DNA of 64,000 bases from Tyto alba (Eukaryota > Chordata > Aves > Strigiformes > Tytonidae): assembly GCF_018691265.1 (NCBI RefSeq), contig NW_024881316.1, forward strand, positions 24,281,819-24,345,818, read 5' to 3'. A program made the translations under genes and the position numbers. A model generated the notes under the pieces. The model saw nothing but the letters and a program-made list of their open reading frames with translations, was not told where the DNA came from and did no database searches. Positions 1 to 13,200 of the stretch are shown here, piece by piece (positions within the stretch are counted from its first letter, which is position 1; every line of letters starts with the position of its first letter).

Positions 1-59
1 CCTCCCACCCCAATTCTCTCTTCCCCTTCCACCCCCCCCACCCCTCCCGCGGCACTTAC

Positions 60-81
60 CGAGGCGGAGGAGCGCGGCCAT
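60..81 (-). CDS. Probable first coding exon of the next gene (partial, 5' end only)
   Basis: On the minus strand an ATG at 81-79 sits in a good start context (G at -3, G at +4). It opens a frame reading MAALLRL plus one base, then a strong donor GTAAGT at 59-54. The surrounding block is GC-rich like a promoter. A short hydrophobic start fits the beginning of a signal peptide, but seven residues cannot identify a protein. From human synteny, the gene after HCRTR2 on the same strand is GFRAL, the GDF15 receptor. That makes GFRAL a positional candidate and nothing more. The rest of the gene lies outside the window. Confidence 0.4.
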
Positions 82-220
82 GCCCGGCCGCCGCCGGCTG
101 CAGCTCCGCGCCGAGCGGGGTCGCGCCGGGACGCGGGTGTCGGGGCGGCGCCGCCCCTTCAGCACCCGCCGCGGGGACAGCGCCCCGCCCCCGGCCCCCC
201 CGCCCCGTCCTACTGCCCCC

Positions 221-478
221 CGGCCCCCCCTCAGCCCATCGGTGAGGAACCCTGGCTGAAGGGTTCCCCCCTCACCCCCCCCGGCCCCCCCTCAGCCCAT
301 CGGTGAGGAACCCTGGCTGAAGGGTTCCCCCTCACCCCCCCCCCCGGCCCCCCCTCAACCCATCGGTGAGGAACCCTGGCTGAAGGGTTCCCCCCCACAC
401 ACACACACCGGCCCCCCCTCAACCCATCGGTGAGGAACCCTGGCTGAAGGTTCCCCCCTCACCCCCCCCCCCCCCCCA
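221..478. repeat. Four-copy tandem repeat, unit 61-70 bp, with an internal hairpin
   Basis: Copies start near 221, 282, 345 and 409. Each has a constant core CCATCGGTGAGGAACCC (positions 237-253 in copy 1) followed by GGCTGAAGGGTTCC, joined by C-rich linkers of variable length. Within the core GGAACCCT and AGGGTTCC are exact inverted repeats around a six-base loop. The fourth copy has lost one G from the right arm. Copy 3 is followed by a short (AC)n. Confidence 0.95.
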
Positions 479-2817
479 GCCCCCGCCAGCTCCCTTTGGT
501 GCCGCCGTTACACCCTTCAGCCCCTGTCTCTCTTTCGGCCGTCATCGCTAATCGGGGCGAGGTGGTTCCCAGGCGTTTCTCACTTGGGGTGGGGGGTGGG
601 GGTGGGGGAAGGCAGCTGGCACTGCCTGTGCATCCAGCTCTCCGCTGATTTTCGGAGAAACTAACAGAACAAGTCTGGCGGACGCCTGCGATCTCTCCAG
701 ATAAACGCCTGTTGCTATGCCTGACCGCCTTCTGCGAGCACTTTTCAATGCGTTTTAGAAGTGGATTTGTTTTCGTCTCAGACGCTGAACAGGATCATGA
801 TCTGCTAAGGAGACAGAGGAGCTATGGAGGATGTTGGCCAGCAGACCAGAGGAACAAATAACTAGTCTGTAGTCTAGACCCATCCTAGAGTATGGGCCTA
901 ACTTCAGGAGTTTCACTAAAATACACCAAAAACCAGTCTGGCATAAAAAAGTGAGCAGCTGACTTGGGTACTTAATAAAAAAGAAATCAGCCATGAAGCA
1001 TACAATCATACACCTGCTGGCTTCACTGGATGCTTTTTGCTTTTGCACTGGAAGGAGGAAGAAACAGCAGATCCCTATTGATTCCTCCACACTACCTGTG
1101 CGTCTTGTTTTCACAAATTGCTTATCCCATAAAGAACATTTTAAATTGGATTTGGTCCTTGAATGCTTAAACCAAAAAGATATCCTAAAACTTCCAGCAT
1201 AACTAGCAGAGATAGAGATAACTTGTGTGGAATCCTGTCCCTATATTGGCAAAGCAGAAGTTGAACCAAATCCAGATTTTGCTTAATTTTTTGTTTAGGT
1301 CAGTGTCATGATTTAGGAAAATTCAATCTTGCAATATTAAAAAAAAAAAAACAAAAAAAAAACTTAGTTAATTTATCACATTCTTTATTTAAACTCTTAA
1401 ACACTGCTAAATTCGTCTCAGCTTTAATCCGTTATAACATGCAACAGTAGGTTGCGATGCATCTTACAGGGAGGGCTGAGTCAAGCTGATGTTTACTGTG
1501 CTCTACTTCCTATAAAGCACTCCCCATGTTAATGACGTGCATCAATTTTGCTAATATCAGAGATGAGATGGTGTCCTCTATACAGTCCAAAAGAAAAGGA
1601 AAACAAAATGCCTTTTTGGAGGTGGAGAGGGTAAGAAATCACCTTGCAGTCATTGTGACTACAGGGCACAAGCTTTTCACTACAGTGACAACAGAAAAAG
1701 AGAAGGAGGTCAGGATATCAGACCTACAAGATTGTGAAATGTGTTGAGAGACAAAGTACCAGAGTGATGGTGGCACAGCAATTTATGTATGTGGGAACAA
1801 ATATGTTGTAATTTAAGCTCTATGTCTAATGATATGTCCAAGCAGAAACAATGGCATGAGAATTCAGTTTCTATGCTCCTGAGTTGCTAGTGGAAATATC
1901 AGAGTACTAAAGCAACGAGAGGTAACAAAACACAATTAAAGCTCAGCTTTCAGATAATTTTCAAGGTTTATAGGCTGGATAAGAAATGTGCATTCCTAAC
2001 CTGACCTTTTTTGATGGATAAGAAGCCCAGAAACTTCTTTAAGATGGGTTAATTTCTGTCACATGGTCTTAAAATCTCACCATGTCTTCTCACAGCCATT
2101 TCTATCCCCATTAATATTCACTGCTCACTATTGGCTTTATCTTTACTAAAAACTCCTAGTGATTATTTTCGTTCAAAAATAAATCCAGCTGGATAATATT
2201 TTGAATGTATCTAAGTATTTGGATCTTTCTGCAGGAAAAGGTCCTAGAACTAGCAAAAAACTCCTCACTACTTTATACAGGCAGATGAGAGATTTCTAAA
2301 GGCCTCTGAAGTTTTTCTGATGAAATTGTGCCTGAAAAATTATTTGAGCTAAAAAAGAAAATTTCTAGGTATTTTTCAAATTTCGTAAAACTAAATAAAT
2401 AAATACATATGAATATTTGTATCAAAAATGTTTATTTAAAAAAAAAGATATTTTTGAATAAAAAATCTTTTCATCAAAATAACCAAATATTTTGCTTGAT
2501 AACCATATTTAACCAGCCTTTAGCTTGATAACCATATTATCTGGCAAGAATTAGTTAACACCTTCTACCTATCCTTGAAATTTCAAATCTTAGACAAGAT
2601 CTGACTATATCACTTGTGTCTGAGAGATATGCTAATTACTCAACAAAAATCTGGCCAGATAAAAATCCAGACTCATTTGCCAATTAATGTATCATCTTTT
2701 ATTTATATTCTCCACAAAATATGTACTGTTAAGTTAAAGTTATGGCTAAAATAAATTCCTAGGAAAGTTGAAAAATTTTAATTTTGGAGATCTAGGTGAA
2801 AATAAGAGAACAAAGAG

Positions 2818-2845
<28 letters not shown>
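2818..2845. repeat. A28 tract
   Basis: 28 consecutive A bases in the interval left of HCRTR2. Confidence 0.95.
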
Positions 2846-2848
<3 letters not shown>

Positions 2849-5800
2849 ACATTTTCTCTTACAAAAGAGAAAAATAAGGCCAGAACCTCCATTTCTAACA
2901 TGTCACAGGACACCTGCTGAAGCCAAAAACTCCCAGTGACCTTTAGTGGTGTTCTTACCTCAAACTAACAAACACAATTTCTCCCACTGGCATTAAGGCA
3001 GCAGCAAAAAGAAGACAATTTCTATTGGCAGGTGGTATTCAAATCCCCTGTGGAAAGATGCTACTTATGATTTTTCCATGACCATTGCAACCCTTCTCCC
3101 CCCTACCCCCACGCCACCCCCCCCCCCCACCCCCTGCCCCTGTTCATCTCACAAGGATCTGGGCAACACACCTGACAAGGGATGAGAATTTTGCTGGTCT
3201 TCCACAGTCACCCATGACCTTCTATGTTTGAAAGGTATGCACACTCCCCTTTTATACTGACAAAGTTTTCTTAGATAACCATTTACTTTCTCCTTTCTTG
3301 TTCTCTCTTCAAGGAAAAGATAAAAATACATTTTCTGAAATGAAAGTATAGGTTTGCATAATTTTGACATAATTGATATTTTTCAGCACTGGGTTGAGGC
3401 AACATTTTATGGCACAATTAAATGATTACTGATAATTATTTTGCAACTAGATTCCTATACTAGTTTTTAATTGTTTGACTTTTTATTTACTTATATCGAA
3501 ACAAAAGAACAAATTAGAAGTATTCAAATTCCATTCTCCCTTTTCTGTAATGTTTTAATTCAGCAGCTGTTTGTCCAATCATTTCAAATTATATAGAAAA
3601 ATTATATCTTGTTCCACACAGTTTAAGAATACAACATTTTCTGTGGTTGAAGAGCAAAAATAGCCTTCTAATGGCAAAGGAATTGCAATAGCTATGAAAT
3701 AAAATCCTGCTGTAATTTCCACAGCTATTTGTGTTTTTTTCCTTTGAAGAGACAAAGTAAAATAATTTCTTGACATAACAATGACATAATAGCTATATTT
3801 AAAAATTAAGCTTACACACAGGAATATAGGAATTCCTCTGATTTTATTTGATGTTTAAACATTCTTTCCATTTAGGTATTTCTCATTATTTTTTTTACTA
3901 GAAAAAGAATATTCTTCTTTTTCTTTCTTAATAGAAAAAGAAAACTTTAATATACAAACAAATGCAAATTTTTTTCTCTCACTTTACACCAGTGTAAACT
4001 AGGAGTAATTTCAACAATGTCAAGTAAAACAGCTGTTGGGCAAGGCTAAAGCATAAAATGATAAAGCACTTCATAAAACTATAGCTGTCGTGGTAGACAG
4101 TACATTGCATGACATTAGGTCAAAATCAAACCTAGAAAAAATATTTACATAAATTAATCAAATAACACCTTGTCTATGAATAACTGGCTTTTCAGAAACA
4201 TCTAAATGTGTGAGAATGTCTTCTTTCTATGTGAAATGCTTTTTACTGAAAACCAAGTCCTCACTCCCATCTTACTCTTCCTTTTGAAAAATCTTAATAG
4301 TGCCACAGGGAGATTGTAGCTCAGGTCCTTATAGATTAGCCTCTCCAAACAATAGGCCATGTTCCCCTAGTAGACTAAGTCTCCAGTGATGCACCGTCTT
4401 CATTCTTTAAGAAGAATAATTACAATGCATGGTATGAAGCCCCAGGCCAGGGAGCTTATCCCATAAATGGAAAATGAATAAATGAGTACTTGATCTACCG
4501 GTTCCATGAGATATCACCTCTATAATTTCCGAAGAGAAATATTTTATTTTAATTGTTGAGAAGTCAACGTTTCCTTGGCATATAATTATGCTAATTGTTA
4601 GTATCATTAGTATTAAATGGCATCTGAGAGAGAAAACGTGAAAGAAACAAGATAACCAATGTTTTCTATTTTAAAGATTCTCCGAGATCTTCAGGAGCAA
4701 CACTTCCAGACATTACGGACTAAAATGGGCTACCAAAGTTAAAATGTTCTGTCCTTCAGGGGTGCTGACACTTGTTATTCCTATTGGCCTGAGTAGGAAT
4801 TTTGAGTCTATAGCACCTTTGAGCATCACGTAAGTTTTGTTTAAGTAGTTATATTTTAGGCACTCAAGTCTGAAGAAAAAGATAATTGGCTATTTAGTGT
4901 AGTCTTATGAAAACATGTGTGACTTGCAGCACTTTGGGTTCACATTTTAGACGCATGTCTGTGCTTAGAAAAGTAGCCTGTAATCTCCCCAGATCAATCT
5001 GAAGTGAAAGTTCCATAATGAGTGTAGAATTTACTACAAGTGAATTAGCAGAAAAAGAAGTGCAAAGTAATTCCAGAATATCACTAGTGCATAAGTAAGC
5101 ATTCCCTGTAAATAAGTCACTCATTTATAGAAACAGGGTATAAATAAATGATGGTTGAGACTTCTTTCAAATACTTAAAGTTCTTTATATGATATATTTT
5201 AGAACATTCCACAGCATCTAAAATATATAAAAATAAATATCTACACTATTTACAAAGTATGATACAATCCAATCTTTAAAAAGACTTGTAAAGACATGTT
5301 CTTTAGCTCATACTGAGGTAAGTAGGTTTCTGTAAGACTGAGAAGAAATAGGAGAGGCAGTTGTTTTGAAGGAATCCCTTTGTCCAATTGCAGTCTGTAT
5401 CATGATAAAAGCCTGTGCCATTCTCTGGTGGTCTTACATGTATTGAGCCAAAGTCACCCTTGCTGTAACTCCATCGAGGTAAGTTTAGTTATGTTAGGGA
5501 CAAATTTGTCCCACTCTGCATTCTCTGTGTTGCCAGTGTCTTCTGCCGAAACCCTCACATCTTCATCTAAATTTGAAGTCATGTTCATCCCTGGTATGTG
5601 GAGATGCAGTTCCACTGATTTCAGTGGGCTGAGTGTAGCTGGAATACCTGCAAGATAAAATAAAGATTTTAAGATGATTTTACTGTTTGTATCAGGTAGC
5701 TGACTGTCTCACCCTGTGACTGTCACTCTCTGAAAACTATGCAAGTGATGAGCTATTAACTAAATGGTCTGCCAGAAAATGTTCCAAATTGCACTTGGAA

Positions 5801-5991
5801 ATTTTAACTGAAGACTTCTTGACTGGAGTCTAAGGGGATTTCTGATGCATAAACCTTGATTTTCTTACTTTTAAACATTTAAATTGTGTTCTACTACTTA
5901 TTTAATATGTATTATTTGGTAAATTGCCCTGTGGTTCTTTATCCAAATGCCACTGTGACCAGCAGAGCACTACAGCTTCCTGTGTACAAGC

Positions 5992-6080
5992 CAATCATAG
6001 AATCATTGAGTACTTTGAGTTGGAAGAAACGTTTAAAGATCATCTAGACCGACACCCCTGCCATGAGCACAGCACAGGCA
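5992..6080 (-). mobile_element. CR1 LINE 3' end fragment
   Basis: Reads AATCATAGAATCATTGAG, then a line like TTGGAAGAAACG and AAAGATCATCTAGACC, which is the reverse complement of the avian CR1 3' tail with its ATTCTATGA terminal repeat. It is truncated to under 100 bp. Confidence 0.85.
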
Positions 6081-6989
6081 GGGAGAAGAAAATGATGACA
6101 AATAATAGATATAGAATAAAACATAGTCTACAGCCACACTGTCAACTGGGTTTCATGGATGTAACCTTGCTTGTGCCATACACACAGGAATGGCAACACT
6201 ACTGGAGAAGAACAAGCTGAATTCAGGAGAAAAAATGCATTCCTTTTATAGTAAGTGAAAAGAACAGACGTCTTCAGAGGTAATTTATTTAATTCTTTTT
6301 AGATGTATAGTTTAGGAACAGATTAGCTATCCTTGGAGTTATCAATTATTTGGTTATCAACATACAGCTTAGTCCTAGCCTATAGTATCTGAGATAACTT
6401 CTAGACAACCAACATTCACATCCTTAGGAGAGGAGAGATGAATCCTGTACTTGCAGTCTCTTGCAAAGTCCTGCTGGGATATAACATATAATGTAATAAG
6501 AACTATCAAATAATAAATTATATTACATTCACCATCTATTCACAAAGCTAGGGAATTGCACAATCATTTCAGTGTTTACCCAGAATTGGGAAAGCTCGAC
6601 CAACTTCTTCCTTTCATTTCAAACTATGTTCATTTGTTTATCAATCTGTATTGGAGAAGAATCAAGAGTGGCTTTCCAGCTGTTACTGACTACGTACAAT
6701 ACCCACCCAACAGGAAGAAGAACAGAAAATGTGAGAAAATTAACTAATGTGAGTTTCTTATTTGATCAGCCCAATTCACACCAGAATGTATGTTAAGTAG
6801 ATAATTTTGAATAGTCAAGGACATTCAGGTGGTAGTTCGATCTGTACATCAAATGTTGGTTAAAATATTTGTGATAAGTTCTTCACTGTAAACATCCTTC
6901 TCTCCTTGCACTGTGCTCAGACTCAAATATTGTTGTATGCGCAATTAAATTTTACTTCCACAGCATCAAAAGACATAGGGACAAGTATA

Positions 6990-7216
6990 CTACCAGTGGG
7001 TAATAGGTGCAGTACCATTTGCTGGAATTGTGTTTATGTTGGTCAGTACAACGTGCTCTGAAAGTTTTGAAATGTTATCAAAATTGCTGATCTGGGTGGT
7101 CAAGGATTTCCGACTCTCTGTACTGGCACGACCTCTGGTGAGCCGTTCATCATGGTGACTGCGAATGCCAAAGATGCAACAAGAAAATGCTGCTTTAAAT
7201 TCTTCTCTAAATTTTC
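6990..7216 (-). CDS. HCRTR2: HCRTR2 coding exon 7 (helix 8, C-tail, stop)
   Basis: 227 nt, residues 371-445 and a TAG stop at 6992-6990. It begins after TTGACAG with [14 protein letters not shown], which is helix 8 followed by cysteines that are likely palmitoylated. A Ser/Thr-rich tail follows ([17 protein letters not shown]) that could serve arrestin binding, and the protein ends in THW. Human has three consecutive cysteines here and this protein has two. The 3' UTR continues below 6990. I saw no strong nearby polyadenylation signal; one minus-strand AATAAA lies at 6289-6284. Confidence 0.96.
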
Positions 7217-10200
7217 CTGTCAACCACAGAAAAGACTCATGAAAAAACTGTACTATAAACCGTGTTTCATCACACTTCATAGGTTAGAAAAAAAGAAGCT
7301 ATCTAAAGCAAAATTAACTCAAAACACCCAGATGTTCTTCTAATGCAGAAGTAGGAAATCACAATTTCAACACCTTGGAGAAAGACAGAAAAAATATAGC
7401 CTTGTAAGAAGATATGCGAGGTGTGGTATGAAGCCTAAATTATTCTTGGCTAGACAGAATGGATAAACTAGAATGATTTATGAAATCATGTCATGGATAG
7501 TCTGTTGATTAATAACATATCTAACAAAAACAAGTAATTGAGTAATCGTAGGCTTAAATGGCTGAATCATTACTTGACATATGAAATGAGAAGGTATGGC
7601 TAATTTGTATTTCATCTTGAATACATTTTAAAAGAAGATTCAAAATGTTCGACAGCTCATTAGTCTGCTTGTGAGGCTCTGAGTAAATTGTTCAGATCAT
7701 CCTTACACAACATACCACAAAAAAACTACAGTGGGCAAATGTATAGTGAGGATCAAAAGACTTTTGCCTCTTGTATTTGTCTGTAATATCACCAGTTGAA
7801 GTCCTGATTCTGCTGCCCATAGCCAAATAAGAAAAACACAAACTAAGATAAATCTGTACTAGTAAGTAAACAGAATCCTGGATGGTTCTTTGACCTTGTG
7901 ACCCTAGTTGGCACAGTCTGGTCATGCAAGTACTATTAAAGACTCAAAGCTTCCAAAACCCAATACCTGCATATAAAATGCCAACTGGGACCAGCCCCTG
8001 GCCTGTGCTACCTCACAGACAGTATCTGGGGAGTGTTTAGGAGAATGATAATTATTTCAGATCAAAGTCACGCCAGGGACTTCTCTACCAAATTAATGTC
8101 ATGGACAGTCAAATTCAAGCACTTGAACTGAGGCCGTGGCACTGTTTAGTTTAGTTGTAGGTAGATAGCCTGAAGGTAATGGGATACTTGTTCCAAGAAG
8201 AGGATCTAGCTCCCACCGGAGGAGCTGGGCTGATGTTACACAGTCATTAATCTTACTTGTTATGGCTCATTACATTCAAACTATACATTAAACTTGAATT
8301 CTAGGTAACTGTAACTTACCACTAAGGAAGTTATAAATAATAGGATTGGCTGCACTGTTTGCATATACAAGCCAGTGTGAGAACATGAACCAGGCGTATA
8401 CAGTTTCTCTGTCATCGGCATGATTAAACATCCCAAAAACCCTACAGAAAAAGAAAAGCAAACCTGAAAGATGGCAAAATGAGAAATCATATAAAAAGAT
8501 TTGGCAACCTCTAGCCTAATTTTATGTCTGATGGCCTATTTGCAGTATCACAGAAAAGTTGATTCAACAGTGATCACTTTCTTGAGAGAATGAAGTCTTC
8601 TCCCCATCCCTCAGCCTCCTGTCTTGATGTTTTAGTACAACAGAGACCATCAGTATTCTACTTCTCAATGGTGCAGATGCAGTATTTTTCTGCTAAGTAG
8701 ACCAAGTCAGCCAGTGTCAGATAAGCCAATAAAAGATGGGAAAAGTTGCTTTTGTCCTGTTCATGTCATTGAGGTTCCTGGCTCTAGACCTACTCTCCAA
8801 TAAACAGGGGCACTGGAATTGAAAAGGCACTGAACTGACCCCAAAACTGAGGCCACAGTAGCAGCTCCTGTCATCCACAGAAATCTGCTTTTCCCAGATT
8901 CCTTACACCTAACTTTTGCCATTTAAGTGAAAACCTAACTGTGGGCCTACTCTGCTATTGTAATTGAGGCAGCCTGTGTGCTTCCTCTGTGGTTCAGATT
9001 GTAGGTGGCCTGAACTGCCTTCTGGAAATACTTTTTTCTCTCCACATCATCTACCAAGGGACTTGAAGATGAAAAGTACTTAAATTAGGCCTCAGGAAAG
9101 TGCCAGAATTGAGTGGGATGTATTTAAGCCTTCATATCCAACTTAAAACTATTCCTTAAAAACTAAAATGTTCCTCGAGCACCAATAACAGGCTAGTTAT
9201 TTTTTAGGATATTAAAATCTTCTACTATATGTCATCATTTATCAGTATTCCAGAGGGGTCATGAGATAAAACTGTACCAAAGCCTTAGCCTGTCAGGCAC
9301 TGTACAAAACCCAAGAGCTTACATAATTATGTCTCAAATGAACAGAGGAGAAAAGAGTAAAAAAAGGTAAAACATAGCTTCACAGGCAAACTGAAGGGTT
9401 AGCCTAAGGTCTCAGAACTGTACATGATGGGGCTTGGGTTTGACCCCAGTGTTTCTCACAGTCACCGGGCCCAAGCTACAGCACTACACTCTGCTGCTAA
9501 GCTTCAGCAGCTGCTTTAGGGAAATGCACTTCCATGGGCACATTTACAGCAAACAAGCTGTAATCCCATGAAAATGACAGGTTTTAATGAGGAGCTAGGC
9601 TAGATCATTTTCATGAGGAAAAGCTTGCTAATAAGGGTTCCATAATCTGGACTTTAGGTACTACGGATAGGTTAGATACATGTTTTTCTTGCAACTGTAT
9701 GATTTTCTTTTCCATTTCTTTATTGTGAAATAAGTAAGCTTATCCTTCAAAAGTAACTGCCAGTATAACAGGAATGTTGCAACAGAGTTACAGAATGTTT
9801 TTAGACAGAAAACTTTACCAAGTGTTTACCTTTTGGGATAATTTTTACCTTTTCAAGACATTGAGGATGCTAATTGGTAGATAGCAAAGTGCAAAAACCA
9901 GAAGGACAACCATTAGCATACGTGCTGTTTTCCTTCTTGCACGAATCTGTTTTATTTCAGCTGCCACAGCGCTAATCTTTGATTTTGTTGATTGTCCCAG
10001 CCCTCGGGGCTGTGCTGAGGATGGCAGAGGCTTCCATTTTTTCTGAACAACGGAAGAAGTTCCTGGGATCTAACAAAGACAAAATAAGGGGCACTTTGTA
10101 AAACTAGCACTGTCGGTACCTGTAACAAGAAAAACAGACATGTTGGCATACACAATGTAAGCTTGCAGGGAGAAGTAGGAGGTTTTTATTAAATGAATTG

Positions 10201-13200
10201 ATGTAGCTGCGAGAAATAAACACAATTTCAGACAATTTGAAGGACTGCAAAAAAATCTGTGTTTTATCCAAATATATCAACTGATGTATTAAAATTTTCT
10301 TTACTTCCCACATACTTTGCCTTGCTTGTGCCTTCAGATTATCACATTTACCAACGCTATTTCTGTTTATGTTGCTATGGAGTTCTACATTAAATGTTTT
10401 GTTGTATGGCAGAGTAGTTTTCCCCATTAATATGTTGCTAATTTAAGACACTAAACAGCTTTTCAGCATTGCAAGAGAAGGATATAAAGCCTACATAGTT
10501 TTAGGTGCCATAAAACTTCCAAATACACAATCTAGATTACAGTGAAGCAGCTAAAGAAATCACAGCTGAAGTGTTGATGTCCCTGAAAAGCTCTTCAAAA
10601 CCCAATGTATATACAGTGATTAATAGAGGGGAATCATGGAAGAGTACCAAGACAGGAAGAATTAGGTTAGCCAGACACCTTGCCAATGGGTAGATGTAGC
10701 ACCATGCTATTAAAACAAAAACAAAAACAAAAACAAAAACAAAACAATAACTCCTTTTTTTTTTTTTTCCTGTGCCCTCACATAAACCAAGCGAAATAAA
10801 GCAATTTTGCTTCAGTTCTTCAAAATTATTTCCTGCCTGCAGCCAAATGTGAAAGACTACAGATGGCAAGGACTTCCCCAGAGAACTCTATTACAATGAC
10901 ATTTATAATGTTTTCAGTGTTACACATTGTGAAAATCTTTTTGGGTGGAAATTTAATTTTATTCATGTGTAGTGCAATTTTCTGTGGAGTGACTAGTGTC
11001 ATAAGTATAATATAATTAATTTTTAAATGTATCTAAAAAATAAATAATTGTCTATCAGGGTTTATCCACAAAAACTGTCCAGAAAATAATTAATTTTTAG
11101 ATATTTATTTCAGAAAAAAAGTAAGCTAAAAAGAGAACACTTGTTCTAAAATAAATGCATGCAAATTCAGAATTGCTATTATGTTGTTTCATTTTGGTTT
11201 TGTGTGTGTGAATAGCTACCTTGCACAGACAAGCCCTCAATTTAGCATTTATGTGCACCATCAAACCTGCTTTACAACTATAGGAACATTTTGTGAAAGT
11301 TGTGTTGTAATGAACAGGAAATCAGTGAAGCAGAATGGGGGACACACTATAACATGTAATTTTTACTAATGTGTACTATAAGCAAAAAACCACCTTGCAC
11401 TTACTTTACTGTGGGTTCCCACTCATTCAGCTGAAATCAGCAGTGTCAGTTTCATACCTGGACATGTCTGTCCTACTGCAAGGGATTTACACTACTTAGC
11501 TGGGGGGTGTACCACTCCAGTGTGTCTTTGCCATGCAAAGACTGAGATAATATGATGCCTAAGGTTCTGATTCTGGCTTATCAGGGTACTTTGATATTCT
11601 GTTCTTCTAAATTTGAAGCGGAAGGTTTTCCTTCCTTTTCAGCCATACTGATTTACTGTATTGTAGCAAGAACAGGAGATGGAAGCAGAGAAATTCTGCC
11701 TGATTATGCTAAAGGTTCATTTGAAGAAATCAGTAACCAGCTTTCATGGTAGCTAGATGCAATTTAGATGAAGAGAAACATTATCTTGGCTCAAAAATTG
11801 TAAATGGGTATTTCTAAAGAAATGTTAGACATGACTATTTACATAGTTTGTACCTGTGTGTGCAGATAGAAGGGTCTTTTCTAGTATTTAAGCAGTCTTT
11901 AATAGAAAGAGGTGATCAAAGGTAGGACCGTATACAATGTACAATCTCACTGTACCATGTATTAAATTGCTAAATCTTCAGAAGTTTGTATTGAGAACCT
12001 TTCTGAAGAGCCCTATTTTCCTCAGTCTTTACCTGGTATACACCTGGGATTTGCTACTCTTACACCAATAGGCAATAATACAGCAAGAATTTTATCAAGA
12101 AAAGAAAAAAAAAAAAAGAAGTGCTATATACCCACAGATGCAGATCTGAACCAGTACCATCTAAGGAGAATAACACTTCAGAAGTGTGTGTGTGTGTATA
12201 CAGAAACATTTACAAATATGCATTTGTGTAAACACACATACATGTATTACAAGTGATAGGATGAGAGGAAATGGCCTCAAGTTGTGCCAGGGGAGGTTTA
12301 CACTGGGTATTAGGAAAAATTTCTTCACTGAAAGGGTCATAAAGCATTGGAACAGCCTGCCCGGGGAAGTCGTTGAGTCACCACCCTCATGTATTTAAAA
12401 GACGTGTAGATGTGGCACTTAGGGACATGGTTCAGTGGTGGCCTTGGCAGTGCCAGGTTTATGGTTGGACTCAATGATCTTAAGGATCTTTTCCAACATA
12501 CATTATTCTGTGATTCTACGATTACGTATGTACAAGTATACACATGCCAGCATAATGCATACATTTGCTTTTCAGTAATGAATCAGTTCTAGAGATAATT
12601 GTGGAGAATTTGTGCAATTCCAGTGATTCACTAAAAGCCTGTGTCCAAGCAGGTACTAAAAGTTGCAGTTATTTTCTTATTCACCTTTCCTCTATCCCCT
12701 CAAATTATTTTCAAGGGGTTTATAACCAGAGGAAATCTCTCCAAATGTAATAACAACTTCCAAAGATTAGAAGTGTGTATTTCAGCTGCCAAAATGAAAA
12801 CGGACAGGGTTCCTAGTTACGAATATGAGTAGGCTTTAGTGTGAATGTATTTGGATATCAGTAAATCGAAGCATGCAGTATGGAACTTGATAATACAAAT
12901 TATGTATCAACACTTTCATCATAAATCCATTCAATTTTATTTATTTGTTCAGAAGTTACTTTTAATCTACTTAAAATCTGCAAGAGAACATAGCCTTCCT
13001 TCTAAGTCACTAATTCCTTGCTAATAATTACAATAAACTACTCAAAATCCCTGGTATTTGTGGCATGACTGTTCTTGTCTTTACAAATATGATTCATGAA
13101 TTCAAAGACTGTATAGCTTATATTCAAAGATCTGCTTGAAAGACACAATTTTAAAAGCTATTGCACAAGTATGGTAAGAATAGCTTGTAAATCTATCTTA

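Larger units (their letters stand above)
1..545. promoter_or_regulatory. GC-rich promoter-like block at the left edge
   Basis: CpG-rich DNA with several GC boxes (GGCGGG/CCCGCC) between about 60 and 220, immediately upstream of the probable minus-strand start at 81. It is followed by C-rich tandem repeats. Its position fits a promoter for the left-hand gene, reading leftward. No TATA box was seen. Confidence 0.45.
546..6989. other. Interval between the left gene start and the HCRTR2 stop
   Basis: This 6.4-kb AT-rich stretch includes the HCRTR2 3' UTR at its right end (the extent is unknown; a candidate minus-strand AATAAA is at 6289-6284). It also holds an A28 tract (2818-2845), a short C run (3117-3128), a 29-bp direct repeat (2494-2538) and a CR1 end (5992-6080). 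A short old repeat resembling TTTACACCAGTGTAAA units sits near 3980-4035. No coding gene was recognised. Confidence 0.8.
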
